This document shows, piece by piece, positions 24,453 to 30,856 of a stretch of 30,856 nt of DNA. Source of the DNA: JAKIWV01 sp049800095. Lineage in GTDB: Archaea; Thermoplasmatota; Thermoplasmata; Lutacidiplasmatales; UBA184. Position 1 is the stretch's first letter. Each line of letters opens with the position of its first letter. The position numbers and the translations under genes were made by a program. The notes beneath the pieces were generated by a model. It ran no database searches. It was not told the origin of the DNA and worked only from the letters and a program-made list of their open reading frames with translations. The stretch is from positions 1 through 30,856 of the forward strand of contig JBARJD010000065.1 in NCBI GenBank assembly GCA_049800095.1, read 5' to 3'.

Positions 24453-25937
24453 TTACGGCCGCGACCGGACCGGTGGGAAGAGGATCGTCTCCTTGATCGT
24501 AGCGATCCCGCTGAGGGCCATGAAGGCCCGATCGACTCCGAACCCGACGCCCGAGGCCGGGGGCATACCGTACTGGAGCGCCTCGACGAAGTCGCGGTCC
24601 ATCGCGTAGTGCTCCGTCCCCTTCGCCGCGAGTTGCTCTCCGAACCGCCGGGCCTGGTCGTCGGGGTCGTTCAGTTCCGAGTACGCGTTGGCGAGCTCGA
24701 CCCCGCGGCAGTAGAGCTCGAATCGCTCGACGCGGCCGGGCTTCGAGCGGTGTCGCTTGGCCAGCGGGGTGCTCACGATCGGGTGGTCGACGACGAACGT
24801 CGGGCGCGTAAGGTGAGGTTCTACGTAGTGCTCGAACAGTTTGTCCAAGAACTTCCCCGGGGGAGAGGCGTCCGGGACCGTGGCGCCGGCCGCGCGGGCG
24901 AGGTCCCGGAGTTCCTCCGGGCTCCGGTCCAGGATCCCGGGAAGGCCGGAGCGTTCCTCCAGCGCGTCCACGAAATCGACGACGGCGAACGGCGGCTGGA
25001 ACACCGCCGGTGCCTCGACGGCGGTCGGGACCTCGGGCAACAGTTCGGCGATCCGTCGCGCGAGACGGAGGTACATCGCCTCCATCAGTCGCTGCATGTC
25101 CGTGTAATCGGTGTAGGCCCAGTAGGCCTCGAGCATCGAAAACTCCGGCAGATGCGTCCCATCGAGGTCCTCGTTCCGAAAGTTCCGGCCGAGCTCGTAC
25201 ACGCGTTCCAGACCCCCGACGAGGAGGCGCTTGAGCGGGAGCTCGAGGGAGATCCGGAGCTGGAGGTCCTCGTCGAGGTAGCTCGAGTGCGTCACGAACG
25301 GGTCCGCGGCGGCCCCCCCCGCGACGGCGCCGAGAATCGGCGTCTCGACCTCGAGGAAATCGTGCTCATCGAAGAAGTGCCGGATCTCCCGGACGAACAG
25401 GGAGCGCGCCCGGAAACGGGTCCGCGTCTCCGGAGAAGAGAGCAGCTCCAGATACCGCCGGCGCAGCCGTTGCTCGGCGTCCTTGAGGCCGTGAAACTTC
25501 TCCGGTGGCGGGGCGATCGCCTTGGCGAGCAGCGTGAGCTGCCGTACGAGGAGGGACGGCTCGCCGCGTCGGGTCACCATGGGAGAACCCTCGGCGCCGA
25601 CGAGGTCGCCCGGGTCGAGGTCGGCGAGCCACTCGGAATACGCCGGCTCCCCGAGTTCATCGACGCGGAGGAAGAGCTGCAGCGCGCCGGCCTGATCCTC
25701 CACGTCGAGGAACGCGGAGCGTCCGTGCTGACGGATGGTCCTCAACCGGCCCGCGATCCGGGCGTCCGGGCCAGAGGCCGTGGCGCCGGGGGTAAGCGGC
25801 CGACAACGGTCCACGACCGCGCTCGTGGGCACTCGGTCGGGGAAGCTCCACGGATACGGTTCGATGCTGCGGGTCCGGAGCCGTTCGACCTTCTGCCGGC
25901 GTTCCTGGACCAGGTGGGATTCCTCCGGGGCGCTCAT
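24453..25937 (-). CDS. lysS: Lysyl-tRNA synthetase, class II
   Basis: Charges tRNA-Lys. The 494-residue protein has an N-terminal OB fold for the anticodon (about 58-135, IAGRLRTIRQHGRSAFLDVED) and a class II catalytic core: motif 1 near 194-205 (FLEVETPIL), motif 2 at 250-270 (GRNFRNEDLDGTHLPEFSMLEAY) and motif 3 near the C-terminus (GVGFGVDRAFMALSG). Many archaea use the unrelated class I enzyme, so a class II gene here suggests bacterial ancestry. GFGVDR replaces the more common GIGIDR. The upstream 133-codon gene ends 51 bp before; a short T-run in that gap could end or start a transcript. Confidence 0.96.
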   Translation of the reverse strand: MSAPEESHLVQERRQKVERLRTRSIEPYPWSFPDRVPTSAVVDRCRPLTPGATASGPDARIAGRLRTIRQHGRSAFLDVEDQAGALQLFLRVDELGEPAYSEWLADLDPGDLVGAEGSPMVTRRGEPSLLVRQLTLLAKAIAPPPEKFHGLKDAEQRLRRRYLELLSSPETRTRFRARSLFVREIRHFFDEHDFLEVETPILGAVAGGAAADPFVTHSSYLDEDLQLRISLELPLKRLLVGGLERVYELGRNFRNEDLDGTHLPEFSMLEAYWAYTDYTDMQRLMEAMYLRLARRIAELLPEVPTAVEAPAVFQPPFAVVDFVDALEERSGLPGILDRSPEELRDLARAAGATVPDASPPGKFLDKLFEHYVEPHLTRPTFVVDHPIVSTPLAKRHRSKPGRVERFELYCRGVELANAYSELNDPDDQARRFGEQLAAKGTEHYAMDRDFVEALQYGMPPASGVGFGVDRAFMALSGIATIKETILFPPVRSRP

Positions 25938-25988
25938 CGAACGGGCGGCTCGCCGGGGACGGTGGCTGCGGGAGGAAAAAGCTTCGCG

Positions 25989-26390
25989 TTAGGAGGAGGC
26001 GGCTTCCAGCGGAAGGAACTCGTTCCCAGAACTGCGGACGAGGACTAGTTGCTCCGGGGTGGCGGCCGCGCCGCCTCCGGTTTTCGCCGGGTCGTGAAGC
26101 AGGAGGAAGGTGCCGAAGAAGAATTCGGAGGTCGCGTCCCCGCCACCGATCCCGTAGCTGACGTAGTCGGAGAAGTAGACATGCACATGGCCGGAGCGGT
26201 GCTGGCGGAGGGACTTGAGGAACGGCTGAAAGGTCTCGGGTCCTTTTCGCGCGAGCTCTTCGATGAGGTCGCGTAAGATCGGCCGCTGAGAGAGACCGCC
26301 GAGTCCGTCGTAGGTAACGTACAATGCGGGTCGGGGCTCGAGCGTGACAACCCCGGCGCGGAGGACGCCCTCGACCTGCTTGGTACGCAT
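25989..26390 (-). CDS. Small hypothetical protein upstream of lysS
   Basis: A 133-residue soluble protein I do not recognise. It begins with strand-like sequence (GVVTLEPRPALYVTYDGLGGLSQ), then a helix (RPILRDLIEELARKG, ETFQPFLKSLRQH), then strands (HVHVYFSDYVSYGIGGGD, FFFGTFLLLHD) and a final strand (EQLVLVRSSGNEFLPLE). This alpha-beta order could be a small binding domain. Codon use is like the neighbouring genes. A CTTAACG box lies about 28 bases before the ATG, so it may have a leaderless transcript reading on into lysS. Confidence 0.65.
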   Translation of the reverse strand: MRTKQVEGVLRAGVVTLEPRPALYVTYDGLGGLSQRPILRDLIEELARKGPETFQPFLKSLRQHRSGHVHVYFSDYVSYGIGGGDATSEFFFGTFLLLHDPAKTGGGAAATPEQLVLVRSSGNEFLPLEAASS

Positions 26391-26459
26391 GGCCCGCGCC
26401 GAGACCCGGTTCCCGTTAAGAGGTCTTCGGGACGAAGCGTCTTCTCGATAGCTGGGAAG

Positions 26460-26481
26460 GGGGCGGGATCGCTCCCGCCCC
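26460..26481. terminator. Strong GC hairpin after the thermosome gene
   Basis: A perfect nine-base stem (GGGGCGGGA / TCCCGCCCC) with a TCGC loop, 18 bases past the thermosome stop. No T-run follows on either strand, so it is not a standard intrinsic terminator. It may mark or protect the mRNA 3' end or separate the gene from the one downstream. Confidence 0.45.
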
Positions 26482-26499
26482 TACTCGAACGTGTTGAGC

Positions 26500-28164
26500 T
26501 CAGTGGCCGTGGCCCATGCCACCCATGCCGCCCATACCACCCATACCGCCCATGCCGCCGGGTGGACCCCCGCCACCGCCGCCCTTCTTGGAGGCGATGA
26601 TGTCGTCGATGCGCAGGATCATTGTGGCGACCTCGACGGCCGAGCTGAGGGCTTGGCGCTTCACGCGGGCCGGCTCCACGACCTTGAGCACGGTCATGTC
26701 CGTGGCCTTTCCATCGGCCATGTTGATACCGATGTTCTTGTTGGCCTGGGGTCCCTCGTGGGCACCGCGAAGCTCGATGAGCGAATTGATGGCGTCGTAG
26801 CCGCCGTTCTCGGCAAGGGCCCAGGGAATGACCTCCATGGCCTGCGCGAAGGCCTCGACGGCGAGCTGCTCCCGGCCCCCCACGGTCGGAGCGAACTTCC
26901 TGAGCTTGACGGCGAGGTCGACTTCCGTCGCACCGCCACCGGGACAGACCACTCCATCCTCGAGGGTGCTCGCAACGACCTTGAGCGCGTCCTGGATCGC
27001 CCGTTCGACTTCCTGGGTGACGTGCTCCGTGCCGCCCCGGATCAGGATCGTGACCGAGCGCGGGTTCTTGCAGCCGGTGACGAACGTCATGTGTTCGTCG
27101 CCGACCTTCCGCTGTTCGACCTGGGCGGCGAAGCCCAGGTCCGCCGCGGTCAGTTCGCGGACTCCGGTGACGATCTTGGCGCCCGTCGCACGGGCGAGCT
27201 TCTGAAGGTCGGATTCCTTGACCTGCTTCAATGCGTAGATGCCCGCTTTGGCCAGGTAGTGGAGCACGACGTCGTCAATCCCCTTCTGGGAGACGATGAC
27301 GTTGGCGCCGGACGCCTTGACGGCGTCGACCATCGCTCGGAAGCTCTGGTCTTCCTGGTCGAGGAAGCTCTGCATCTGGCTCGGGGACTTGATGTTGATC
27401 TTCCCTTCGATCTCGGTCTTCTTGATCTCGAGGGAGGAGTTCAGGAGCGCGATCTTCGCGTCCTTGATCTCGAGGGGCATGCGCGGATGACCGCGCTCCT
27501 TGTCGAGGACGATGCCTTGGATGAGCTCGCTGTCCTCGATGGTGCCGCCGTGGCGCTTCTCGAGCTTGATGAGGTCGACATCCGCGATGTGCTTCCCACC
27601 CCGTTCCTCGGCGACCCGCCGGACGGCTTCGACGGCGATATCTCCGAGCTTCTCCCGGCCCCCGAAGGAACCCTTGGAACCGATGGCGGTGAGGGCCACC
27701 TGCTTCAGCATGGGCACGTCGTCGAACTTGACCGGGATACCAATCTCCTTCTCGATGAGACGCCGGGCCTCTTCGAGGGCTTGGTGATAGCCGCGCGCGA
27801 TGACGGTGGGATGGACCTGTTGCTCGAGCAGACTCTCCGCCCGCTTGAGTAGCTCGCCAGCGAGCACGACAGCGGTGGTGGTGCCATCGCCGCATTGCTG
27901 GTCCTGGGTCTTCGCGACTTCGACCAGCATCTTCGCAGCCGGGTGCTCGACGTCGACTTCCTTGAGAATCGTGACGCCGTCGTTGGTGATCGTGACATCG
28001 CCCATCGAATCGACGAGCATCTTGTCCATTCCGCGGGGGCCCAGGGTAGACCGGACGGCATCCGCGATTGCGCGGGCAGCCTGAATGTTGTTCGCCGCCG
28101 CGCCCTTACCTTGCTCGCGTTCCGTGCCTTCCCTCAGAATCAGAACTGGCGTTCCTTGCATCAT
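26500..28164 (-). CDS. Thermosome (group II chaperonin) subunit
   Basis: ATP-driven folding chamber subunit, cytoplasmic, 554 residues, normal length. Group II landmarks are STLGPRGMDKMLVDSMGDVTITNDG near residues 39-64, GDGTTTAVVLAGELL near 92-106, and CPGGGATEVDLAVKLR in the C-terminal equatorial domain. The tail is glycine- and methionine-rich with repeated GGM ending GHGH. Two consecutive ATG codons begin the frame (28164, 28161). A TATATAAG box (28196-28203) is about 35 bases upstream. Only one subunit gene is seen in the window; others could lie elsewhere. Confidence 0.97.
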   Translation of the reverse strand: MMQGTPVLILREGTEREQGKGAAANNIQAARAIADAVRSTLGPRGMDKMLVDSMGDVTITNDGVTILKEVDVEHPAAKMLVEVAKTQDQQCGDGTTTAVVLAGELLKRAESLLEQQVHPTVIARGYHQALEEARRLIEKEIGIPVKFDDVPMLKQVALTAIGSKGSFGGREKLGDIAVEAVRRVAEERGGKHIADVDLIKLEKRHGGTIEDSELIQGIVLDKERGHPRMPLEIKDAKIALLNSSLEIKKTEIEGKINIKSPSQMQSFLDQEDQSFRAMVDAVKASGANVIVSQKGIDDVVLHYLAKAGIYALKQVKESDLQKLARATGAKIVTGVRELTAADLGFAAQVEQRKVGDEHMTFVTGCKNPRSVTILIRGGTEHVTQEVERAIQDALKVVASTLEDGVVCPGGGATEVDLAVKLRKFAPTVGGREQLAVEAFAQAMEVIPWALAENGGYDAINSLIELRGAHEGPQANKNIGINMADGKATDMTVLKVVEPARVKRQALSSAVEVATMILRIDDIIASKKGGGGGGPPGGMGGMGGMGGMGGMGHGH

Positions 28165-28195
28165 TGTCGCACCAGCGGCGACAAGTTACCGCTTC

Positions 28196-28203
28196 TATAT
28201 AAG
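28196..28203 (-). promoter_or_regulatory. TATA box of the thermosome gene
   Basis: On the minus strand GCTTATATAGAAG, the clearest TATA box in the window, about 35 bases before the first ATG, giving a leader of roughly ten bases. Confidence 0.75.
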
Positions 28204-28223
28204 CGTAAGCCCGCGACGGGCTT

Positions 28224-28281
28224 TGTGAACGTATCACTCAGGCAGAGTCGAATCTTTCACAGCGGCCTCGATATTTTCACA
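28224..28281. promoter_or_regulatory. TTCACA motif cluster upstream of the thermosome promoter
   Basis: TTTCACA occurs at 28255-28261 and 28275-28281 (20 bp apart), and the reverse form TGTGAA at 28224-28229. They lie 20-80 bp upstream of the thermosome TATA box. The 20-bp period, about two helical turns, suggests binding sites on one DNA face. The same motif recurs at 29856-29900. Confidence 0.4.
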
Positions 28282-28305
28282 TGCAATCTCTGCGCCTCGG
28301 CCTGA

Positions 28306-29628
28306 CTAGCTTACTTCGAATATTCTCCTGGGTTCGTCGACACCTTTCAAGATGTGCATTCCGCGGTCACGGAAGTCAATCCCGGATCCAGCGACCAGGT
28401 CTTTGAGAGTGCTCGTTACCAGAACGTTCGTGCCGTCGGATTTCCCAGCCACCCGCGAGGCGATGTGAACACTGATGCCGCCGAGATCTTCGCCCAACAC
28501 CTCGCACTCCCCGGTGTGAAGTCCTATTCGGATCGATAGACCCAGCTCGCGAGCGGCCCGTTGGATGGCGCCGCCACACCGTATCCCCCGCGCCGGCCCA
28601 TCGAAGGTGGCTAGGAAGCCGTCGCCCGTAGATTTCACCTCACGCCCTCCGAATCGAGTCAGCTCTCGCCGAATCAGCTGGTTATGGCGGGCGAGGAGCT
28701 GAGCCCACTTTCGATCCCCAAGGGCTTTGGCCTGTCTCGTCGACCCCACGATATCGGTGAACATGACCGTCGTCAGGACACGTTCCGCCACTCGGGGGGA
28801 CCGAGTTCCCGTGAAGAATTCCTGGACTTCGTCCAGTATAGAGTCTGCATCTCCCACCCACCAGACGTGGTCGTCCCCCGGGAGCTCCACCCACTTCGCC
28901 CCGGGAATGTGTTGCGCGAGGAACCGACCGTTTCCAACGGGCACGTCGCGGTCGCCACTCCGATGGATCACCAGTGTGGGTACGTGGATGGATGGGAGCA
29001 CCGCACGTATGTCGATATCTGAATTCATCCGGGCAAGAGTGACCGCCGCCGATGGGCTGACGCTGAGCCGACCATAGGCGGCGAACCAGCGCCGAAAGGC
29101 CTCGTCATTAGCGGCGGAGGGCGCGAGAGTGTCGAGCTCAACGGCGCCACCCCAGCCCGCCTCCAGTTGTCGGATCCACTTTTCGCGCTCGGACCGTGTC
29201 GGCGCCCATGGATAGTCCGAAGCCCTCAGGCGTTTTGCAAACGCCCCGTATAGGATGAGGGCGTGAACCCGCTCGGGATAGGTCGCGGCGAAGAGGGTGC
29301 TCATCGACCCCCCTTCACTCGTTCCGAAGATGGCCGCCCGCTTCATTCCGGCGGCCTTCATGACGGCGCGGAGATCGTCCATCCGCTCCTCCAATATCGG
29401 GAGCCCCGAGACCCGATCCGAGAGGCCCGTCCCCCTCTTATCGAACCAAACAACACGCGAGAACGATCCGAGCCGCTCCAGGAATCGGGCGAACATTGGT
29501 TCCTCCCAGGCGTACTCGATGTGGGAGACCCAGCCCGGCACGAAAATCAGATTCCGGGGGCCCCGACCAAAGACCTGGTAGGCGATATGGACCCCGCCGC
29601 TTCGGGCATACCTAGTCTCGGGAATCAT
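28306..29628 (-). CDS. Alpha/beta hydrolase fused to a class III nucleotide cyclase
   Basis: A 440-residue fusion. Residues about 10-272 form an alpha/beta hydrolase with nucleophile Ser104 (FGTSEGGS), a likely acid Asp226 or Asp228 (SGDRDVP) and His254 (GDDHVWW). Residues about 283-440 form a class III adenylate/guanylate cyclase domain with metal ligands Asp292 (FTDIVGSTR) and Asp336 (STGDGF), Lys332 (REVKSTGDG) at the base-recognition position, and GLHTGECEV. In GGISVHIASR the residue usually Asn in active cyclases is His388, while Arg392 is kept; His is common in bacterial fusions of this kind, so activity may be low or altered. Such fusions are frequent in actinobacteria and proteobacteria and unusual in archaea, so transfer is likely. 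Monocistronic; a weak CTAAAGG box lies about 31 bases upstream. Confidence 0.93.
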   Translation of the reverse strand: MIPETRYARSGGVHIAYQVFGRGPRNLIFVPGWVSHIEYAWEEPMFARFLERLGSFSRVVWFDKRGTGLSDRVSGLPILEERMDDLRAVMKAAGMKRAAIFGTSEGGSMSTLFAATYPERVHALILYGAFAKRLRASDYPWAPTRSEREKWIRQLEAGWGGAVELDTLAPSAANDEAFRRWFAAYGRLSVSPSAAVTLARMNSDIDIRAVLPSIHVPTLVIHRSGDRDVPVGNGRFLAQHIPGAKWVELPGDDHVWWVGDADSILDEVQEFFTGTRSPRVAERVLTTVMFTDIVGSTRQAKALGDRKWAQLLARHNQLIRRELTRFGGREVKSTGDGFLATFDGPARGIRCGGAIQRAARELGLSIRIGLHTGECEVLGEDLGGISVHIASRVAGKSDGTNVLVTSTLKDLVAGSGIDFRDRGMHILKGVDEPRRIFEVS

Positions 29629-30101
29629 TCGCCGCTGTGAGATTCGGCCGCGACCTTTAGCTCACCCAGGCCCGGGAGGGCGACCGTGCCCCTGGAACGG
29701 TGGGGTTCGGAACGAGCTCGATCCACGGGGATGGTCGATAGCCTATGGGTGCAATGCGAGGGTGGGGCATTCTTCGTCGAGCGAGTCAACGGATTTGTAC
29801 GCCGAGGGCGTCCTAAGGGGCTGGTTCGGGCCTACCAGGGTGTCGAACTCGATTCTTTCACAGGAGGGCCAATACCTTCACAGGAGCGGGTACTTTCACA
29901 AAGCCCCTGCGACGGCCGTTCGTGTAAGGTCCTCCTTTCTGGAGGCGCTGCACCCGCGGCCCCCGTTCCGTGATCGGACTCGGCAATCGCGGCTGTCGGG
30001 ACGATTATCGACCGCCAGAAGAGCGCTAGGCAGGTGCAACCCGGGGGTGGCAGTCTTTTGGAAAAAACCGACCCTTCCCGGGCCGGATCCGTAGCGTGAG
30101 G
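29629..30101. other. Gene-poor stretch
   Basis: No gene that I can support. One plus-strand frame (29686-29973) is open but shows little third-position GC preference and no known motif. The stretch contains the repeated TTCACA motif (29856-29900) and scattered AT-rich patches. Confidence 0.5.
29856..29900. repeat. Three phased TTCACA repeats
   Basis: TTTCACA at 29856-29862, CTTCACA at 29876-29882 and TTTCACA at 29894-29900, starts 20 and 18 bp apart. The first two share TTCACAGGAG exactly. They are about 230-270 bp upstream of the hydrolase-cyclase start and match the motif upstream of the thermosome promoter. Possible regulator sites; no known regulator assigned. Confidence 0.45.
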
Positions 30102-30272
30102 TCAGTTGGCCCGGACCCCATCGTGGACTTCGACATTCTCGGGTCGCGTGTCGAAGCCGAACCGAGCGAGTGCGCCCAGACTGTGGGCCAGCGTCTCTCC
30201 CTTGGGGCGGATGAGGACGAGGTCGAGGTGGGGGACTCGGATGTGGTTCGGCCAGACATGAATTTGTTTCAT
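30102..30272 (-). CDS. Small hypothetical protein, 56 residues
   Basis: An ATG at 30270-30272 opens a 56-codon frame ending in TGA at 30102-30104. The protein begins MKQIHVWPNHIRVPH, continues LDLVLIRPKGETLAHSL and ends ENVEVHDGVRAN. It has a strand-helix-strand look (VWPNHIRVP, GETLAHSLGALARFGF, ENVEVHDG). Third codon positions are strongly G or C after the first few codons, as in the other genes here, which supports real coding. I do not recognise the family. The start codon lies inside a perfect inverted repeat (30256-30274). Neighbouring frames that cover this region encode arginine-rich, low-complexity protein and are shadows. Confidence 0.5.
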   Translation of the reverse strand: MKQIHVWPNHIRVPHLDLVLIRPKGETLAHSLGALARFGFDTRPENVEVHDGVRAN

Positions 30273-30274
30273 GT
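30256..30274. promoter_or_regulatory. Inverted repeat over a start codon
   Basis: ACATGAATTTGTTTCATGT: seven-base arms and a five-base spacer, covering the start codon of the 56-codon gene on the minus strand. If the transcript is leaderless the repeat would sit at the transcription start, so it could be an operator; it could also fold in mRNA. Confidence 0.4.
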
Positions 30275-30695
30275 TCTATAGGAGGACTAGAAAGCATTTG
30301 AGCGTCGCCCACGGAGCGGAACCGAGGGGCCCGAATTCCATCGAATTCCGGATTCTCCTACCGCCCGGCGCCGCCCGGTCTCGATAGTTTTGACCCACCT
30401 CAGACGAACGGAGGTCCTCACATTCTGAGGAGGGCGAGTACCGACCGGGCCTCGATCATATGGCGGAACGCCCCGCGCCACCCCGGTCCATCTCGGTCGG
30501 TTGGGTTTGTAATCTCTTGCCGTGGCCCTCCGTCTCTCCGCGTTCCGTCGTAACCTGGCGTATCCTGGCGGCACCCGCCTTATCGGCGATCGTAGTCCTC
30601 TGGCACCTCGGCTCGGGGATTTCGCGGGAGCAGAACCGATTGTGGGAGCCTCTGCCTATGGGCGGGCGAAAGCGGCCCGGCTCTCATGAAATCCG
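30275..30695. other. Gene-poor stretch before the last gene
   Basis: No gene supported. A plus-strand frame from an ATG at 30460 is open and in frame with the last gene, with one hydrophobic patch, but the TATA box at 30696 and the typical opening at 30730 argue that translation starts later. A minus-strand frame ending at 30418 has no start codon. Confidence 0.4.
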
Positions 30696-30702
30696 CTTAT
30701 AC
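30696..30702 (+). promoter_or_regulatory. TATA-like box of the gene at the right edge
   Basis: CTTATAC, centred about 31 bases before the ATG at 30730, which fits a leaderless or very short-leader transcript. Confidence 0.5.
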
Positions 30703-30729
30703 TACCCTCCCCCGTGGGTCTGCTTGCGG

Positions 30730-30856
30730 ATGGTCGATTGGGACCGCGTCGAGGAGCTCCGGACCAAGGGGTGGGACTGGGACCGGATCGCCGAGGACCC
30801 CAAGGTGGCCTATCAGGCTCCCCGCGGGGTCACGGACACCGGTCGGGCCCTCCGGT
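30730..30856 (+). CDS. N-terminal part of a hypothetical protein (3' end outside window)
   Basis: An ATG at 30730-30732 opens a frame that runs off the right edge, 42 codons visible. The protein starts MVDWDRVEELRTKGWDWDRIAEDP and continues KVAYQAPRGV. It is acidic and tryptophan-rich with helix-forming sequence, and third positions are mostly G or C. I do not recognise the family. The frame is also open upstream to an ATG at 30460, but the promoter-like box between the two favours the downstream start. Confidence 0.6.
   Translation, partial: MVDWDRVEELRTKGWDWDRIAEDPKVAYQAPRGVTDTGRALR

Noticed and set aside
26512..26570. Nine-base tandem repeats
   Set aside because: They encode the GGM tail of the thermosome and are explained by it.
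29686..29973. A 95-codon plus-strand frame
   Set aside because: Weak third-position bias, no recognisable domain and no promoter in the right place.
30418..30577. Minus-strand open frame ending in a plausible helix (GAFRHMIEARSVLALLRM)
   Set aside because: No start codon before an upstream stop, and codon use is unlike the other genes; could at most be a relic.
1..30856. CRISPR array, rRNA genes, insertion sequences and replication origin
   Set aside because: No regular spacer-repeat array, rRNA-like sequence, transposase or clustered origin repeats were seen.

Overview
The window looks like a chromosomal segment of a GC-rich archaeon, most likely in or near the Thermoplasmatota. The archaeal markers are a group II chaperonin (thermosome) subunit with a GGM tail, deoxyhypusine synthase, the translation factor aIF2-beta carrying a C-terminal TRAM domain, an archaeal presenilin-type GxGD protease, a DUF973-type membrane protein, and TATA-like boxes about 25-35 bp before start codons, which fits leaderless or short-leader transcripts. 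Several genes are bacterial in character: catalase-peroxidase KatG, valyl-tRNA synthetase with a C-terminal coiled coil, class II lysyl-tRNA synthetase, and an alpha/beta-hydrolase fused to a class III nucleotide cyclase. The lineage assignment is an inference from gene content; no tree was built.

Positions 1-9.7 kb are accessory. They hold the C-terminal part of a glycosidase-like gene running off the left edge, katG, two tandem related vapBC toxin-antitoxin modules (the left one a pseudogene pair, the right one intact with a palindromic operator), a DUF973-type membrane protein, a three-gene unit (MarR regulator, CrtC/lipocalin-like protein, CoA-transferase family III protein), and a third, unrelated vapBC pair next to tRNA-Lys(CUU). 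Short direct copies resembling the tRNA-Lys 3' end lie beside all three toxin-antitoxin modules, which suggests repeated insertion at that tRNA.

Positions 9.7-12.7 kb hold a compact operon of a KaiC/GvpD-like RecA-fold ATPase, a single-PAS-domain protein and a seven-helix membrane protein. It looks like a split sensory system and is the best candidate here for something undescribed. Positions 12.9-22.4 kb form a minus-strand run of eight closely packed genes: ABC ATPase, ABC permease, valS, aldo/keto reductase, SerB-like phosphatase, aIF2-beta, presenilin-like protease, deoxyhypusine synthase. Several overlap by 1-14 bp, and valS appears to start at CTG within a CTGA overlap preceded by a strong Shine-Dalgarno sequence.

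Positions 22.4-24.4 kb carry a plus-strand group (small membrane protein, double winged-helix regulator, anchored surface protein), convergent with lysS. Then come a small unknown gene, the thermosome gene with a clear promoter, and the hydrolase-cyclase fusion. The last 1.2 kb is gene-poor. It contains a 56-codon gene with a palindrome over its start codon, repeated TTCACA motifs, and the beginning of a plus-strand gene cut by the window edge.
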